From Bacteroidales bacterium (GTDB lineage: Bacteria; Bacteroidota; Bacteroidia; Bacteroidales; UBA932), in the NCBI GenBank assembly GCA_017483985.1, contig JAFUUB010000117.1, forward strand, positions 1 through 22,808: a stretch of 22,808 bases of DNA, written 5' to 3'. The position numbers and the translations under genes are program-made. The notes beneath the pieces are model-generated. The model saw nothing but the letters and a program-made list of their open reading frames with translations. It did not search any database and had not been told where the DNA came from. This document shows, piece by piece, positions 1 through 7,075 of this stretch. Positions within the stretch are counted from its first letter, which is position 1, and each line of letters opens with the position of its first letter.

Positions 1-865
1 GATGGGCTCCATGATGGCCGACCTGAAGGGCTTCCAGGGCGCGATCAACGCCGCCCAGCGTGCCCACGGCCGTCCTGAGATGAGCCTCGACACCCTGATG
101 GTCAAGCTCTTCGAAGAGGTTGAATACGTATGGCCTCGACTCGGTTATCCGCCGCTCGTCACCCCGTTCAGCCAGTACGTCAAGAACACGGCGCTGATGA
201 ACCAGTTCAACATGCTGAACGACAAGCCGCGCTGGACCACCATCGACAAGGACACCTGGGGTAGGATCCTCGGCCACATGGGCAAGCTTCCGGGCGAACT
301 GGCTCCGGAAATCGTGGCCCTGGCCAAGGAAAAAGGGCTGGAGTTCACCACCGGCAACCCGCAGGACAACTATCCGGACGAGCTGCCGAAGTTCCAGGAG
401 ATGATGAAGCAGGAAGGCTGGGACGAGGGACAGGACCAGGAAGAACTCTTCGAGTTCGCCATGCATGAGCGCCAGTACCGCGATTACAAGAGCGGCGTGG
501 CCAAGCAGCGTTTCAACGCCGAACTGGAAGACCTCAAGAAGAAGGCCGGCGCCCCGATCGTCGTCAAACGTCCGGTCGTCGAGATGCCGAAATTCTCCAT
601 CGAGGAATACCTCGCCAAGTATCCGAAGGCCACGCCGGTCCAGGCTCCGGCCAAAGGCCAGCTCATGTGGCAGCTGGATGTGGACGATGACTCCGCGGCT
701 CCGGTCGTCGGAACGGCCGCCAAGGCCGGCAAGCCCGTCGGTTATGTCCAGACCCACTATGGCATGGAGGAACTGACCGCCGCCGTCGACGGACATCTTG
801 TCGCCGTCCTCGGCAAACAGGGCGAGACCGTCGCCAAGGGCGAGATCGTCGCCTTCATCCAGTAA
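1..865 (+). CDS. Carboxylase subunit, oxaloacetate decarboxylase alpha / pyruvate carboxylase B type, C-terminal part (5' truncated by window)
   Basis: This is the 3' end of a biotin-dependent carboxylase or decarboxylase subunit. The frame is open from the window edge, and the Met at position 2 is internal, so the true start lies upstream. The first ~150 visible residues match the conserved carboxylase domain of the OadA/PycB family, including a stretch reading VWPRLGYPPLVTPFSQYV. A charged helical stretch and a Pro/Ala-rich linker follow. The last ~65 residues look like a biotinyl/lipoyl-type domain, with the pattern DGHLVAVLGKQGETVAKGEIVAF. The expected A/V-M-K-M biotinylation site is replaced by Y-G-M-E-E (residues 253-257 of the visible part), so Glu stands where Lys would carry biotin. 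If active, the enzyme probably relies on a separate biotin carrier protein, which is inference. A strong terminator follows, so this gene ends its transcription unit. The exact substrate cannot be fixed from this fragment. Confidence 0.8.
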   Translation, partial: MGSMMADLKGFQGAINAAQRAHGRPEMSLDTLMVKLFEEVEYVWPRLGYPPLVTPFSQYVKNTALMNQFNMLNDKPRWTTIDKDTWGRILGHMGKLPGELAPEIVALAKEKGLEFTTGNPQDNYPDELPKFQEMMKQEGWDEGQDQEELFEFAMHERQYRDYKSGVAKQRFNAELEDLKKKAGAPIVVKRPVVEMPKFSIEEYLAKYPKATPVQAPAKGQLMWQLDVDDDSAAPVVGTAAKAGKPVGYVQTHYGMEELTAAVDGHLVAVLGKQGETVAKGEIVAFIQ

Positions 866-886
866 GTTGCGACCCCGCAATCCATA

Positions 887-922
887 CGATCCGGCAGTTT
901 TTTCCTGCCGGATCGTTTTTTT
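887..922 (+). terminator. Rho-independent terminator after the carboxylase gene
   Basis: A perfect 11-bp GC-rich stem (887-897 with 905-915) encloses a 7-nt T-rich loop and is followed at once by seven T residues (916-922). It begins 21 bp after the stop codon and points in the gene's direction. This is a textbook intrinsic terminator. Confidence 0.93.
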
Positions 923-1004
923 GTATCCGCCTGCCGCCGAAACGGTTCCGAGGCATCCGTCCGGACCGATCCACAAACGTTTGGATTTCCATGCAAACGG
1001 CTAA

Positions 1005-1036
1005 TTTTGAATTATTTACAAGAATCCATACTTTTG
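1005..1036 (+). promoter_or_regulatory. Bacteroidota-type promoter for radC
   Basis: A -33 element TTTTG (1005-1009) is separated by 19 bp from a -7 element TACTTTTG (1029-1036). Both match the TTTG / N19-21 / TAnnTTTG consensus of the Bacteroidota primary sigma factor. Transcription should start near 1043. That lies downstream of the ATG at 991 and upstream of the ATG at 1069, which decides the radC start. Confidence 0.8.
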
Positions 1037-1068
1037 TCCCGAAGGCCGCAAACCGGCCTGGGAAAAAG

Positions 1069-1755
1069 ATGAAAATGAAAGAATGGAGCCGGACGGAACG
1101 GCCGCGGGAACGCTTGTTGGAAAAAGGGCCGGCCAGCCTGAGCCTGGCCGAATTGCTGGCCATCCTGATGCGCACCGGTACCGGGAAACAGAATGTCGTG
1201 GAAGTCGCGCAGGAACTGCTGCACGCAGGGGAAGGTTCCCTGGCAGCCCTGTCCGCCATGGATCCCGCGGCCATGCAGAAAATCAGCGGCATCGGCCAGG
1301 GAAAGGCCGTCACCATTGCCGCAGCCTTTGAACTGGGCCGGCGGCTGATGGAAGAGCGGTCCCGTTTTGACGGGATCTCCATCACGCATGCCGCCATGCT
1401 CTACCAGCGGATGATCCCCCGCCTCAAAGGGCTCGACCACGAAGAGTGCTGGGCAGTCTACCTCAACCGGGCCAATTTCGTGACCGGCCAGGAACGGCTT
1501 TCGTCCGGAAGCAACGTCACCACCTCATTCCCCCGGGACACCCTGCTCCGGCACGCCCTAGACAAGCCCTGCACCTCGGTCGCCCTGGTCCACAACCATC
1601 CCTCGGGCAGTCCGCGGCCCAGCAAGGCCGACATCCTGGAGACGGCCCGGGTCCGGGAGGCGCTGTCCAGCCTGGGGATCAGCCTGCTGGACCATATCAT
1701 CGTGTGTGATGACAAGTTCTACAGTTTCGCAGACGAACGGGTCTACCTTGGATAA
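1069..1755 (+). CDS. radC: RadC/JAB-domain family protein
   Basis: The protein is 228 aa. The start is placed at 1069 (MKMKEWS...), the usual RadC N-terminus. An in-frame ATG at 991 would lie upstream of the predicted transcription start and adds 26 residues unlike the family. An N-terminal helix-hairpin-helix region (KISGIGQGKA, residues 71-80) precedes a JAB/MPN metalloprotease-like domain. That domain holds the metal motif H-x-H-P-S-G-x(8)-D (His175, His177, Asp188) and an upstream Glu near residue 125. The family was once linked to DNA repair, but its biochemical role remains unsettled. The fold suggests a zinc-dependent hydrolase. The gene has its own promoter and is followed by upp, whose promoter overlaps the radC stop. 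Confidence 0.92.
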   Translation: MKMKEWSRTERPRERLLEKGPASLSLAELLAILMRTGTGKQNVVEVAQELLHAGEGSLAALSAMDPAAMQKISGIGQGKAVTIAAAFELGRRLMEERSRFDGISITHAAMLYQRMIPRLKGLDHEECWAVYLNRANFVTGQERLSSGSNVTTSFPRDTLLRHALDKPCTSVALVHNHPSGSPRPSKADILETARVREALSSLGISLLDHIIVCDDKFYSFADERVYLG

Positions 1756-1778
1756 TCGGGATTTTCTTCCTACATTTG
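1748..1778 (+). promoter_or_regulatory. Bacteroidota-type promoter for upp
   Basis: The -33 TTG (1748-1750) lies inside the last codons of radC. After a 20-bp spacer comes TACATTTG (1771-1778), a perfect TAnnTTTG -7 element. Predicted initiation near 1785 gives upp a leader of about 25 nt. Confidence 0.75.
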
Positions 1779-1809
1779 TTTTCCGGTAACCTGATTCCAT
1801 CCGAAATCT

Positions 1810-2463
1810 ATGAAAGTCATCAACCTCGGCGAGACCAACACGGTCCTCAACACCTACATCGCGCAGATGCGCGACAAATCGGTCCAGAAAGACAAGATGC
1901 GTTTCCGCGCCAACCTGGAACGCGTAGGCTACATCTTTGCCTACGAGATCAGCAAAACGCTGTCATACAGCACGAAAGAGGTTGTTACGCCCCTGGGGAT
2001 CGCCAGTATTCCCACCTATGACAATCCCCTGGTGGTCGCTACGATCCTGCGAGCGGGCCTGCCGCTGCACCGGGGTATCCTGAACATGTTCGACACGGCG
2101 GAGAATGCCTTCATCGCCGCCTACCGGAAATACGACCGGGGAGATGACTTCCACATCCAGATCGAATACGCCTCCGCCCCGAAGCTGGACGGGAAGATCC
2201 TGATCCTGGCGGATGCGATGCTGGCTACCGGAGCCTCCATCGAAATCACGTACAACAAGTTATGCGAGGACGGAATCCCGGCGCACACGCATCTGGTGTG
2301 CCCGATTTCCAGCGTCTATGCCGTCGAGTACCTGCAAAAGCACCTGATGACCGATGACATCACCCTTTGGACGGCCGGCATGGATGAGGAACTGACCAGC
2401 CAAAGCTACATCGTCCCGGGTCTGGGAGACGCGGGCGACCTCGCATTCGGCGACAAGCTTTAA
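1810..2463 (+). CDS. upp: Uracil phosphoribosyltransferase
   Basis: This pyrimidine salvage enzyme converts uracil and PRPP to UMP and pyrophosphate in the cytoplasm. At 217 aa it has normal length. The ATILRAGLPLHRG segment (residues 77-89), the PRPP loop at 135-143 and the C-terminal uracil-binding stretch YIVPGLGDAGD (200-210) are all visible. The PRPP loop reads D-A-M-L-A-T-G-A-S, where the family usually has D-P-M-L-A-T-G. The Pro-to-Ala change is unusual but does not remove the acidic or Thr/Gly residues. The gene is monocistronic behind its own promoter and converges on miaB, sharing a 4-bp overlap at the stop codons. Confidence 0.95.
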   Translation: MKVINLGETNTVLNTYIAQMRDKSVQKDKMRFRANLERVGYIFAYEISKTLSYSTKEVVTPLGIASIPTYDNPLVVATILRAGLPLHRGILNMFDTAENAFIAAYRKYDRGDDFHIQIEYASAPKLDGKILILADAMLATGASIEITYNKLCEDGIPAHTHLVCPISSVYAVEYLQKHLMTDDITLWTAGMDEELTSQSYIVPGLGDAGDLAFGDKL

Positions 2464-3785
2464 GCCAACTGACAGATCAGCGTGGCCGAGGTGCAGGACA
2501 GCACCCGGACATCCAGATAGTCCCCGGCGCGGTGTTCCGTGTCCGGGAATACGCACATCTTGCCGGCGGAGTTCCGGCCGCAGAGTTCGGCCGCATTGCG
2601 TTTGGACGGGCCCTCCACCAGGATCCGGAAAACCTTTCCGACATCGCGGCGGTTGCTCTCCAGGCTGAGTTCGTTCTGGAGGGCGATGATCTCATTGAGG
2701 CGGCGGGTCTTGACCTCGGGCGGGACATCGTCCGGATAATTGCGGGCGGCCAGGGTCCCGGGCCGTTCGGAATACTGGAACATGAACGCGGCATCGTAAC
2801 CGACCTCGCGCATGATGGACAGGGTATCCTGGTGATCCTGCTCCGTCTCCCCGCAGAATCCCGCGATGATGTCCGTGGAGATGGCGCAGTCCGGCATGAC
2901 GCTGCGGATCTTTGCGACCCGGCCGAGATACCACTCCCGGGAATAGCGGCGGCGCATCTTGACCAGCATGGCATCGCTGCCGCTCTGGACCGGCAGATGG
3001 ATGCTCCGGCAGATGTTCCCATGCCGGCCCATGGTCTCGATCAGCTTGTCACTGATGTCCTTGGGATGGGACGTGGAATAGCGGACCCGCAGGCTGGGGC
3101 TGATCAGGGCCACCTGCTCCAGCAGGTCGGCGAAATCGACCACGGTATCATCGGCGTCTTTCCAGTAATAGGAATCCACGTTCTGGCCGAGCAGGGTCAC
3201 TTCCTTGTAACCGGCCTCGAAGACCTCGCGGGCTTCCCGGATGATGGTCTTGGGATCGCGGGAGCGTTCGGCGCCGCGGGTATAGGGAACGACGCAGTAG
3301 GAACAGACGTTGTTGCAGCCGCGCATGATCGAGATGAAGGCGGAGACGCCGTTTTTGTCGATCCGCACGGGACGGATGTCCCCGTACGTCTCCTCATGGG
3401 AAAGGAGGACATTGATCTGCGGATGGTCCGGAGCCACGTCGCGAAGGAGCTGCGGCAGGCTGCGGTAGGCATCCGGCCCGGCGACCAGGTCGACCTTCCG
3501 GCTGTCCAGCAGGGCGTCCTTGAGGCGTTCGGCCATGCAGCCGACAATGCCCACGACCACACCCGGACGGGCTTTTTTCTGCTGCCGGAATACCTCGATC
3601 CGACCCCAGATCCGCTGTTCGGCATTGTCCCGTACGGAGCAGGTGTTGGCGAGGATCACATCCGCCTGGTCCATGTCTTCCGTCCGGTCATATCCCTCGT
3701 CCGCCAGGATGGAGAAGATCACTTCCGTATCATTCACATTCATCTGGCAGCCATAGGTTTCGATGTACAATTTCTTTCTTCCCAT
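2460..3785 (-). CDS. miaB: tRNA-2-methylthio-N6-isopentenyladenosine37 synthase (radical SAM methylthiotransferase)
   Basis: MiaB adds a methylthio group to i6A37 of tRNAs that read UNN codons, using two [4Fe-4S] clusters and SAM. The start is set at 3785 (MGRKKLYIETYGCQMN), giving 441 aa. A longer frame starting at 3872 would run upstream of the predicted promoter, and its extra 29 residues are not family-like. The N-terminal UPF0004 domain has Cys13, Cys49 and Cys83 for the auxiliary cluster. The radical-SAM motif C-x3-C-x2-C is Cys157, Cys161 and Cys164 (RGCNNVCSYCVVPYTRG). A TRAM-type RNA-binding domain forms the C-terminus. ETYGCQMN and the order of motifs favour MiaB over the related MtaB and RimO. 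The gene is transcribed divergently from the lipoprotein gene and converges with upp. Confidence 0.95.
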   Translation of the reverse strand: MGRKKLYIETYGCQMNVNDTEVIFSILADEGYDRTEDMDQADVILANTCSVRDNAEQRIWGRIEVFRQQKKARPGVVVGIVGCMAERLKDALLDSRKVDLVAGPDAYRSLPQLLRDVAPDHPQINVLLSHEETYGDIRPVRIDKNGVSAFISIMRGCNNVCSYCVVPYTRGAERSRDPKTIIREAREVFEAGYKEVTLLGQNVDSYYWKDADDTVVDFADLLEQVALISPSLRVRYSTSHPKDISDKLIETMGRHGNICRSIHLPVQSGSDAMLVKMRRRYSREWYLGRVAKIRSVMPDCAISTDIIAGFCGETEQDHQDTLSIMREVGYDAAFMFQYSERPGTLAARNYPDDVPPEVKTRRLNEIIALQNELSLESNRRDVGKVFRILVEGPSKRNAAELCGRNSAGKMCVFPDTEHRAGDYLDVRVLSCTSATLICQLA

Positions 3786-3820
3786 GTCTTTGGCACGGCC
3801 CTTGATTCCAAACCGCGGGG

Positions 3821-3828
3821 CAAAGGTA
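3821..3828 (-). promoter_or_regulatory. -7 element of the miaB promoter
   Basis: On the minus strand this reads TACCTTTG, a perfect TAnnTTTG, 35 bp upstream of the miaB start chosen at 3785. No good TTG is found at the -33 distance, so the promoter is only half supported. Confidence 0.5.
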
Positions 3829-3849
3829 GCATTTTTCAAGGAATATCCG

Positions 3850-3857
3850 TATCTTTG
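3850..3857 (+). promoter_or_regulatory. -7 element upstream of the lipoprotein-SPOR-rpoN group
   Basis: TATCTTTG matches TAnnTTTG and lies 20 bp before the lipoprotein ATG at 3878. The -33 region lacks a clear TTTG. It faces away from the miaB -7 box 21 bp to its left, so the two promoters are back to back and their upstream regions overlap. Confidence 0.5.
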
Positions 3858-3877
3858 CCTTTCAGGAAACATTCTGC

Positions 3878-4351
3878 ATGAACCGAATCAAGACCATCCT
3901 GCCCCTGCTTGCTGCCGTCCTGACCCTGTGCCTGGCCGGCTGCAACCGCATCGAGCAGATCAAGAATATCCAGATGACCTCCTGGGCGCTGGAATCCGTC
4001 ACACCCGTGGGCCTGCGCGGCCTCAAGGCGGAACTGGCCGTCGGCATCGAGAATCCGGCCATGCAGTTTACCCTGGAGGATATCGAGGGCGTACTCTATT
4101 ACAAAGGGACCGAACTGGTGGTCTACTCAGCCGACCCGGTGACGGTCCGGCCCAAGAGCACGGCCGTCTATCCGCTGCACTGCGCCGCGCACCTGGGCGG
4201 GGAATTCTCGCTGCTGGGCGCACTGGCGTTGCTGCACGATTATGACCTGGCCGACTTCACGACGGACATCCATGCGAAGGTCCGTCTCAAAAGCGGAGTC
4301 GCCAAGGGATTTACTTTTAAAGACATACCGATTAAGGAACTCGTAGAATAA
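3878..4351 (+). CDS. LEA type 2-like lipoprotein
   Basis: The product is 157 aa. A type II signal peptide is clear: two early basic residues, a Leu/Ala core, then the lipobox L-A-G-C with Cys22 as the lipidated residue. The mature part has alternating beta-strand character and the signature of LEA-2/WHy-like domains, with phrases such as LKAELAVGIENPAMQFTLED and a conserved Asn-Pro. Such proteins are predicted beta-sandwiches of unknown cellular role. The protein should be anchored to the outer or inner membrane on the periplasmic side. The gene is first in a tight group with a SPOR-like protein and rpoN, which suggests co-transcription but gives no function. I am confident of the lipoprotein call and moderately confident of the domain. 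Confidence 0.75.
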   Translation: MNRIKTILPLLAAVLTLCLAGCNRIEQIKNIQMTSWALESVTPVGLRGLKAELAVGIENPAMQFTLEDIEGVLYYKGTELVVYSADPVTVRPKSTAVYPLHCAAHLGGEFSLLGALALLHDYDLADFTTDIHAKVRLKSGVAKGFTFKDIPIKELVE

Positions 4352-4352
4352 C

Positions 4353-4916
4353 ATGAAAAAGGCCCTCCTTCCCATCATAGCCCTGCTGCTGGCGGGCATC
4401 GCCTCGGCCCAGAATCCGGTCCGGCAGACCAAGGATTCCCTGGTCTATCGTCCGGTCGCCACGGTGGACTCCACCCTGGCCGGCAAATCCATCTTCAACC
4501 TGATGCCATCCAAGGCAAAAGGAGCCAAGGCCGATGTCAAGATCAACCAGTCCCAGGCCATCATTGACGGGATGCGCAAGCACATTGCGGCCAACCCGTC
4601 CCGGACGATGTCCGGCTACCGGGTCCGCATCTATTTCGACAACAGCCAGAATGCCCGCGGCGCATCGGAAGCGGCCCTGAACCGTTTCGTCGCCCTGCAC
4701 CACGGCATACCGGCCTACCGGAGCTACCAGAATCCTTTCTTCAAGGTCACGGTCGGAGATTTCCGCACCAAATCGGAAGCCATGGAACTGCTCCAGAGGA
4801 TCAAGAACGAGTTCCCGACGGCCTTCGTCCTCAAGGAAACGATCAATTATCCCCCCGCAGACCGCCAGCATACCTATGTCGTCGACACCGTCCGCGTTGC
4901 CGCCCCGACCCGCTAG
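4353..4916 (+). CDS. Secreted SPOR-domain-like protein
   Basis: This 187-aa protein has a type I signal peptide: MKK, a hydrophobic core, and cleavage probably after Ala19 (ASA|Q). The region from about residue 87 to 165 (SGYRVRIYFDNSQNARGASEA... to ...PTAFVLKETI) has the SPOR beta-alpha-beta-beta-alpha-beta rhythm, including the typical FFKVTVGDFRTKSEAMELL segment. SPOR domains bind denuded glycan strands at septa, so a periplasmic, peptidoglycan-linked role is plausible. The middle part (20-86) is polar and unassigned. It starts 1 bp after the lipoprotein stop and ends 3 bp before rpoN, so translation is probably coupled. The SPOR call is from pattern only. Confidence 0.7.
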   Translation: MKKALLPIIALLLAGIASAQNPVRQTKDSLVYRPVATVDSTLAGKSIFNLMPSKAKGAKADVKINQSQAIIDGMRKHIAANPSRTMSGYRVRIYFDNSQNARGASEAALNRFVALHHGIPAYRSYQNPFFKVTVGDFRTKSEAMELLQRIKNEFPTAFVLKETINYPPADRQHTYVVDTVRVAAPTR

Positions 4917-4919
4917 CCT

Positions 4920-6326
4920 ATGATCGAGCAGAAACTCACCATCAAGCAGCAGCAGAAACTCTCCCCGCTGCAGATCCAGACCATCAAGCTCATCGAACTG
5001 CCGGTCCAGGAACTGGAGCAGCGTATCCGCAAGGAGCTGGAAGAGAATCCGGTGCTGGATGATACGCCCCAGGAGAGCAAAGACGATGACAGCCCGCGGG
5101 ACGTATCCCTCTCCGAAATCAACGAAGACGATCCGACGCCTTCGTACAAATACAAGGTCAACAACTACGGAAAAGACGAGCGCCCGCAATACAACACCTT
5201 CTCGGTCAAGCAGAGTTTCACCCAGAGCCTGATGGAACAGATGGGGTTCCGCAACCTCTCCAAGCATCAGCAGATGGTGGCGACCTTCCTGATCGGCAGC
5301 CTGGATGACGACGGCTACCTGCGCCGCGACATCGAAAGCCTGGTCGACGACATGGCCTTCCGCGCCAATATCGAGACCGATGAGAAGGAAGTGCTGGACA
5401 TGCTCCGGATCATCCAGGAGTTCGAGCCGGCCGGCGTGGGGGCACGCGACCTGCGGGAGTGCCTGCTGATCCAGCTCAGGGGCATGAAGCAGACCGAGGA
5501 CGTGCAGGATGCGACCGCCATCCTGACCGACTATTTCCAGGAGTTCTCCAACCGCCATTTCCAGAAGGTCATGAACCGCCTCGGACTGAACGAGCAGCAG
5601 ATGAAGGCCGCCATGGCCCGCATCGTGAAGCTCAATCCGTCTCCGGGCGGCCAGGTGGACGATTCCTACAATGACCAGGCCCAGCAGATCGTCCCGGATT
5701 TCGTCCTGGATTACGAAGACGGCCAGCTGCGGCTTTCCATGCCGCGTTTCTCCATCCCGGAGATCCGCGTCAACCGCAAGTATGCCGACCTGCTGATGGA
5801 GGCCGCCAATTCCTCCGAACGGGAGAAAAAGGAAGCCGCCACCTTCGTCAAGCAGAAGATGGATTCGGCCAAGTGGTTCGTGGAAGCCCTGAAACAGCGA
5901 CACAATACCCTGCAGAACACCATGCAGGCCATCATCGACTACCAGCACGACTATTTCATCGACGGGGATGAGGCGAACCTGCGGCCCATGGTCCTCAAGG
6001 ACATCGCCGAAAAGACCGGGTTCGACATCTCGACCATTTCCCGCGTGGTGAATTCCAAATACATCGAGACCCATTTCGGCATTTTCCCGCTGAAGTATTT
6101 CTTCTCCGAAGGCCTGGAGAACCAGGAAGGCGAGGAAGTATCGACCCGCGAACTGAAGAAGGTCCTCCAGGAATGCGTGGACGGCGAAGACAAGCACAAG
6201 CCGCTGACCGACGACCAGCTCGTCGCCGAAATGGAGAAACGGGGCTACAAGGTGGCCCGCCGGACCATCGCCAAATACCGCGACCAGCTCGGCATCGCCA
6301 AAGCCCGGCTCCGCAAAGAACTGTAA
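4920..6326 (+). CDS. rpoN: RNA polymerase sigma-54 factor
   Basis: RpoN directs core polymerase to -24/-12 promoters and needs an AAA+ enhancer-binding activator to open them. The 468-aa product has all the expected parts. Region I is Gln/Leu-rich (residues 1-48, QKLTIKQQQKLSPLQIQTI). Region II is short and acidic (49-75). The core-binding domain spans ~100-260. A helix-turn-helix lies near 357-381 (VLKDIAEKTGFDISTISRVVNSKYI). The RpoN box ARRTIAKYR is at 446-454. Length and motifs are complete, so it should be functional. No activator gene is in this window. It is the third gene of the lipoprotein-SPOR-rpoN group and starts 3 bp after the preceding stop. Confidence 0.97.
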   Translation: MIEQKLTIKQQQKLSPLQIQTIKLIELPVQELEQRIRKELEENPVLDDTPQESKDDDSPRDVSLSEINEDDPTPSYKYKVNNYGKDERPQYNTFSVKQSFTQSLMEQMGFRNLSKHQQMVATFLIGSLDDDGYLRRDIESLVDDMAFRANIETDEKEVLDMLRIIQEFEPAGVGARDLRECLLIQLRGMKQTEDVQDATAILTDYFQEFSNRHFQKVMNRLGLNEQQMKAAMARIVKLNPSPGGQVDDSYNDQAQQIVPDFVLDYEDGQLRLSMPRFSIPEIRVNRKYADLLMEAANSSEREKKEAATFVKQKMDSAKWFVEALKQRHNTLQNTMQAIIDYQHDYFIDGDEANLRPMVLKDIAEKTGFDISTISRVVNSKYIETHFGIFPLKYFFSEGLENQEGEEVSTRELKKVLQECVDGEDKHKPLTDDQLVAEMEKRGYKVARRTIAKYRDQLGIAKARLRKEL

Positions 6327-6359
6327 TCCGACCTACATAACGAACTCATCCCCAACCTC

Positions 6360-6869
6360 ATGACAAAAGAAATCCATCTTGCCGGCGGCTGTTTCTGGGG
6401 CGCCCAGCGCTATCTGCAGCTCATCCCCGGCGTGACGTTCACCGAGACCGGCTTCGCCAACGGCAACACCCAGGATCCGACCTACGAGCAGGTCTATACC
6501 GACACCACCGGCTATGCCGAGACCGTCCGGGTGCAATATGACCCGGCCGTCGTTTCCCTGAAATTCCTGCTGGAGATGTATTTCAAGGCCATCGACCCGC
6601 TCAGCCTCAACAAGCAGGGCCATGACGAGGGGACCCGCTACCGCACCGGGATCTACTGGTCCGACCCGGCCGACGAGCCGGTTGTACGGGAGGTCGCGGC
6701 TGCCGTCAGCGCCGAACTCGGCACTCCCCTTGCGGTCGAACTGGAGCCCCTGCGCAATTTCTATCCTGCCGACGAGTACCACCAGGACTACCTGGTCAAG
6801 CACCCTTCCGGCTACTGCCACCTGCCCGTGGAGCTGTTTGAGTTTGCCCGGAGTGCCCGCGAATCGTGA
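6360..6869 (+). CDS. msrA: Peptide-methionine (S)-S-oxide reductase
   Basis: MsrA reduces methionine-S-sulfoxide in proteins or free form, with electrons usually from thioredoxin. The 169-aa protein has the signature GGCFWG at residues 9-14, with catalytic Cys11, and the conserved YHQDYL segment near 140-145. A further Cys153 in a GYCH context is the likely resolving residue. There is no fused MsrB domain and no signal peptide, so it is cytoplasmic. It lies 33 bp after rpoN with no obvious promoter in that gap and is followed by a strong terminator, so it may be the last gene of the rpoN transcription unit. Confidence 0.95.
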   Translation: MTKEIHLAGGCFWGAQRYLQLIPGVTFTETGFANGNTQDPTYEQVYTDTTGYAETVRVQYDPAVVSLKFLLEMYFKAIDPLSLNKQGHDEGTRYRTGIYWSDPADEPVVREVAAAVSAELGTPLAVELEPLRNFYPADEYHQDYLVKHPSGYCHLPVELFEFARSARES

Positions 6870-6899
6870 TTCGTAATTAATTGGTTAATAAATAATTCC

Positions 6900-6940
6900 A
6901 CAAAACGCCTTCGCAATTTTTTGCGAGGGCGTTTTGTTTA
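6900..6940 (+). terminator. Hairpin terminator after msrA
   Basis: A 17-bp stem (6900-6916 with 6921-6937), interrupted only by one T opposite G, encloses a TTTT loop. The right arm ends in GTTTTGT and a short T-rich stretch follows. It lies 30 bp after the msrA stop and insulates the dcw promoter region from upstream transcription. The A/T-rich stem ends could let it work in both directions. Confidence 0.85.
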
Positions 6941-6997
6941 TTATACAAATTATCAACCCTTTACGAAACACGGTCAAGAAGGACAAAACGGCCGAGG

Positions 6998-7044
6998 ACC
7001 TACCTGAAAACCTACCTAAAGGCCCACCTGAAAAATAAGGTAGG
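6998..7044 (+). repeat. Three tandem 12-bp direct repeats with a trailing inverted core
   Basis: Units at 6998-7009 (ACCTACCTGAAA), 7010-7021 (ACCTACCTAAAG) and 7022-7033 (GCCCACCTGAAA) share a C-C/T-ACCT-A/G-AA core in strict 12-bp register. An inverted copy of CCTACCT (AGGTAGG) lies at 7038-7044 and could pair with either of the first two units. The array ends about 24 bp before the first -7 box of the mraZ control region, a position typical of regulator binding. The protein that might bind it is unknown. Confidence 0.7.
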
Positions 7045-7067
7045 AAAGGTCAATGGGAGCCTGTTAG

Positions 7068-7075
7068 TAACTTTG
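7068..7075 (+). promoter_or_regulatory. Upstream mraZ/dcw promoter, -7 element (P1)
   Basis: TAACTTTG is a perfect TAnnTTTG -7 element. The -33 position (about 7044-7047) reads GAAA, a poor match, so P1 may be weak or dependent on an activator. The predicted transcription start falls inside the TGGAA box array that begins at 7076. Confidence 0.55.

Noticed and set aside
974..983. Perfect 10-bp palindrome CAAACGTTTG upstream of the radC promoter
   Set aside because: It is short, single and without a second site. A 10-bp palindrome is expected by chance at this window size.
991..1068. N-terminal extension of RadC from the ATG at 991
   Set aside because: It lies upstream of the predicted transcription start, and the extra residues do not resemble RadC N-termini. 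The start at 1069 does.
2532..3881. 449-codon plus-strand open frame opposite miaB
   Set aside because: It is a mirror frame of miaB with the same codon-bias cause. miaB has all its cluster-binding cysteines and a promoter.
4332..6197. 621-codon minus-strand open frame antisense to rpoN and the SPOR-like gene
   Set aside because: It is aligned codon-for-codon with rpoN, resembles no family, and is explained by the rarity of TTA, CTA and TCA codons. rpoN on the plus strand is unmistakable.
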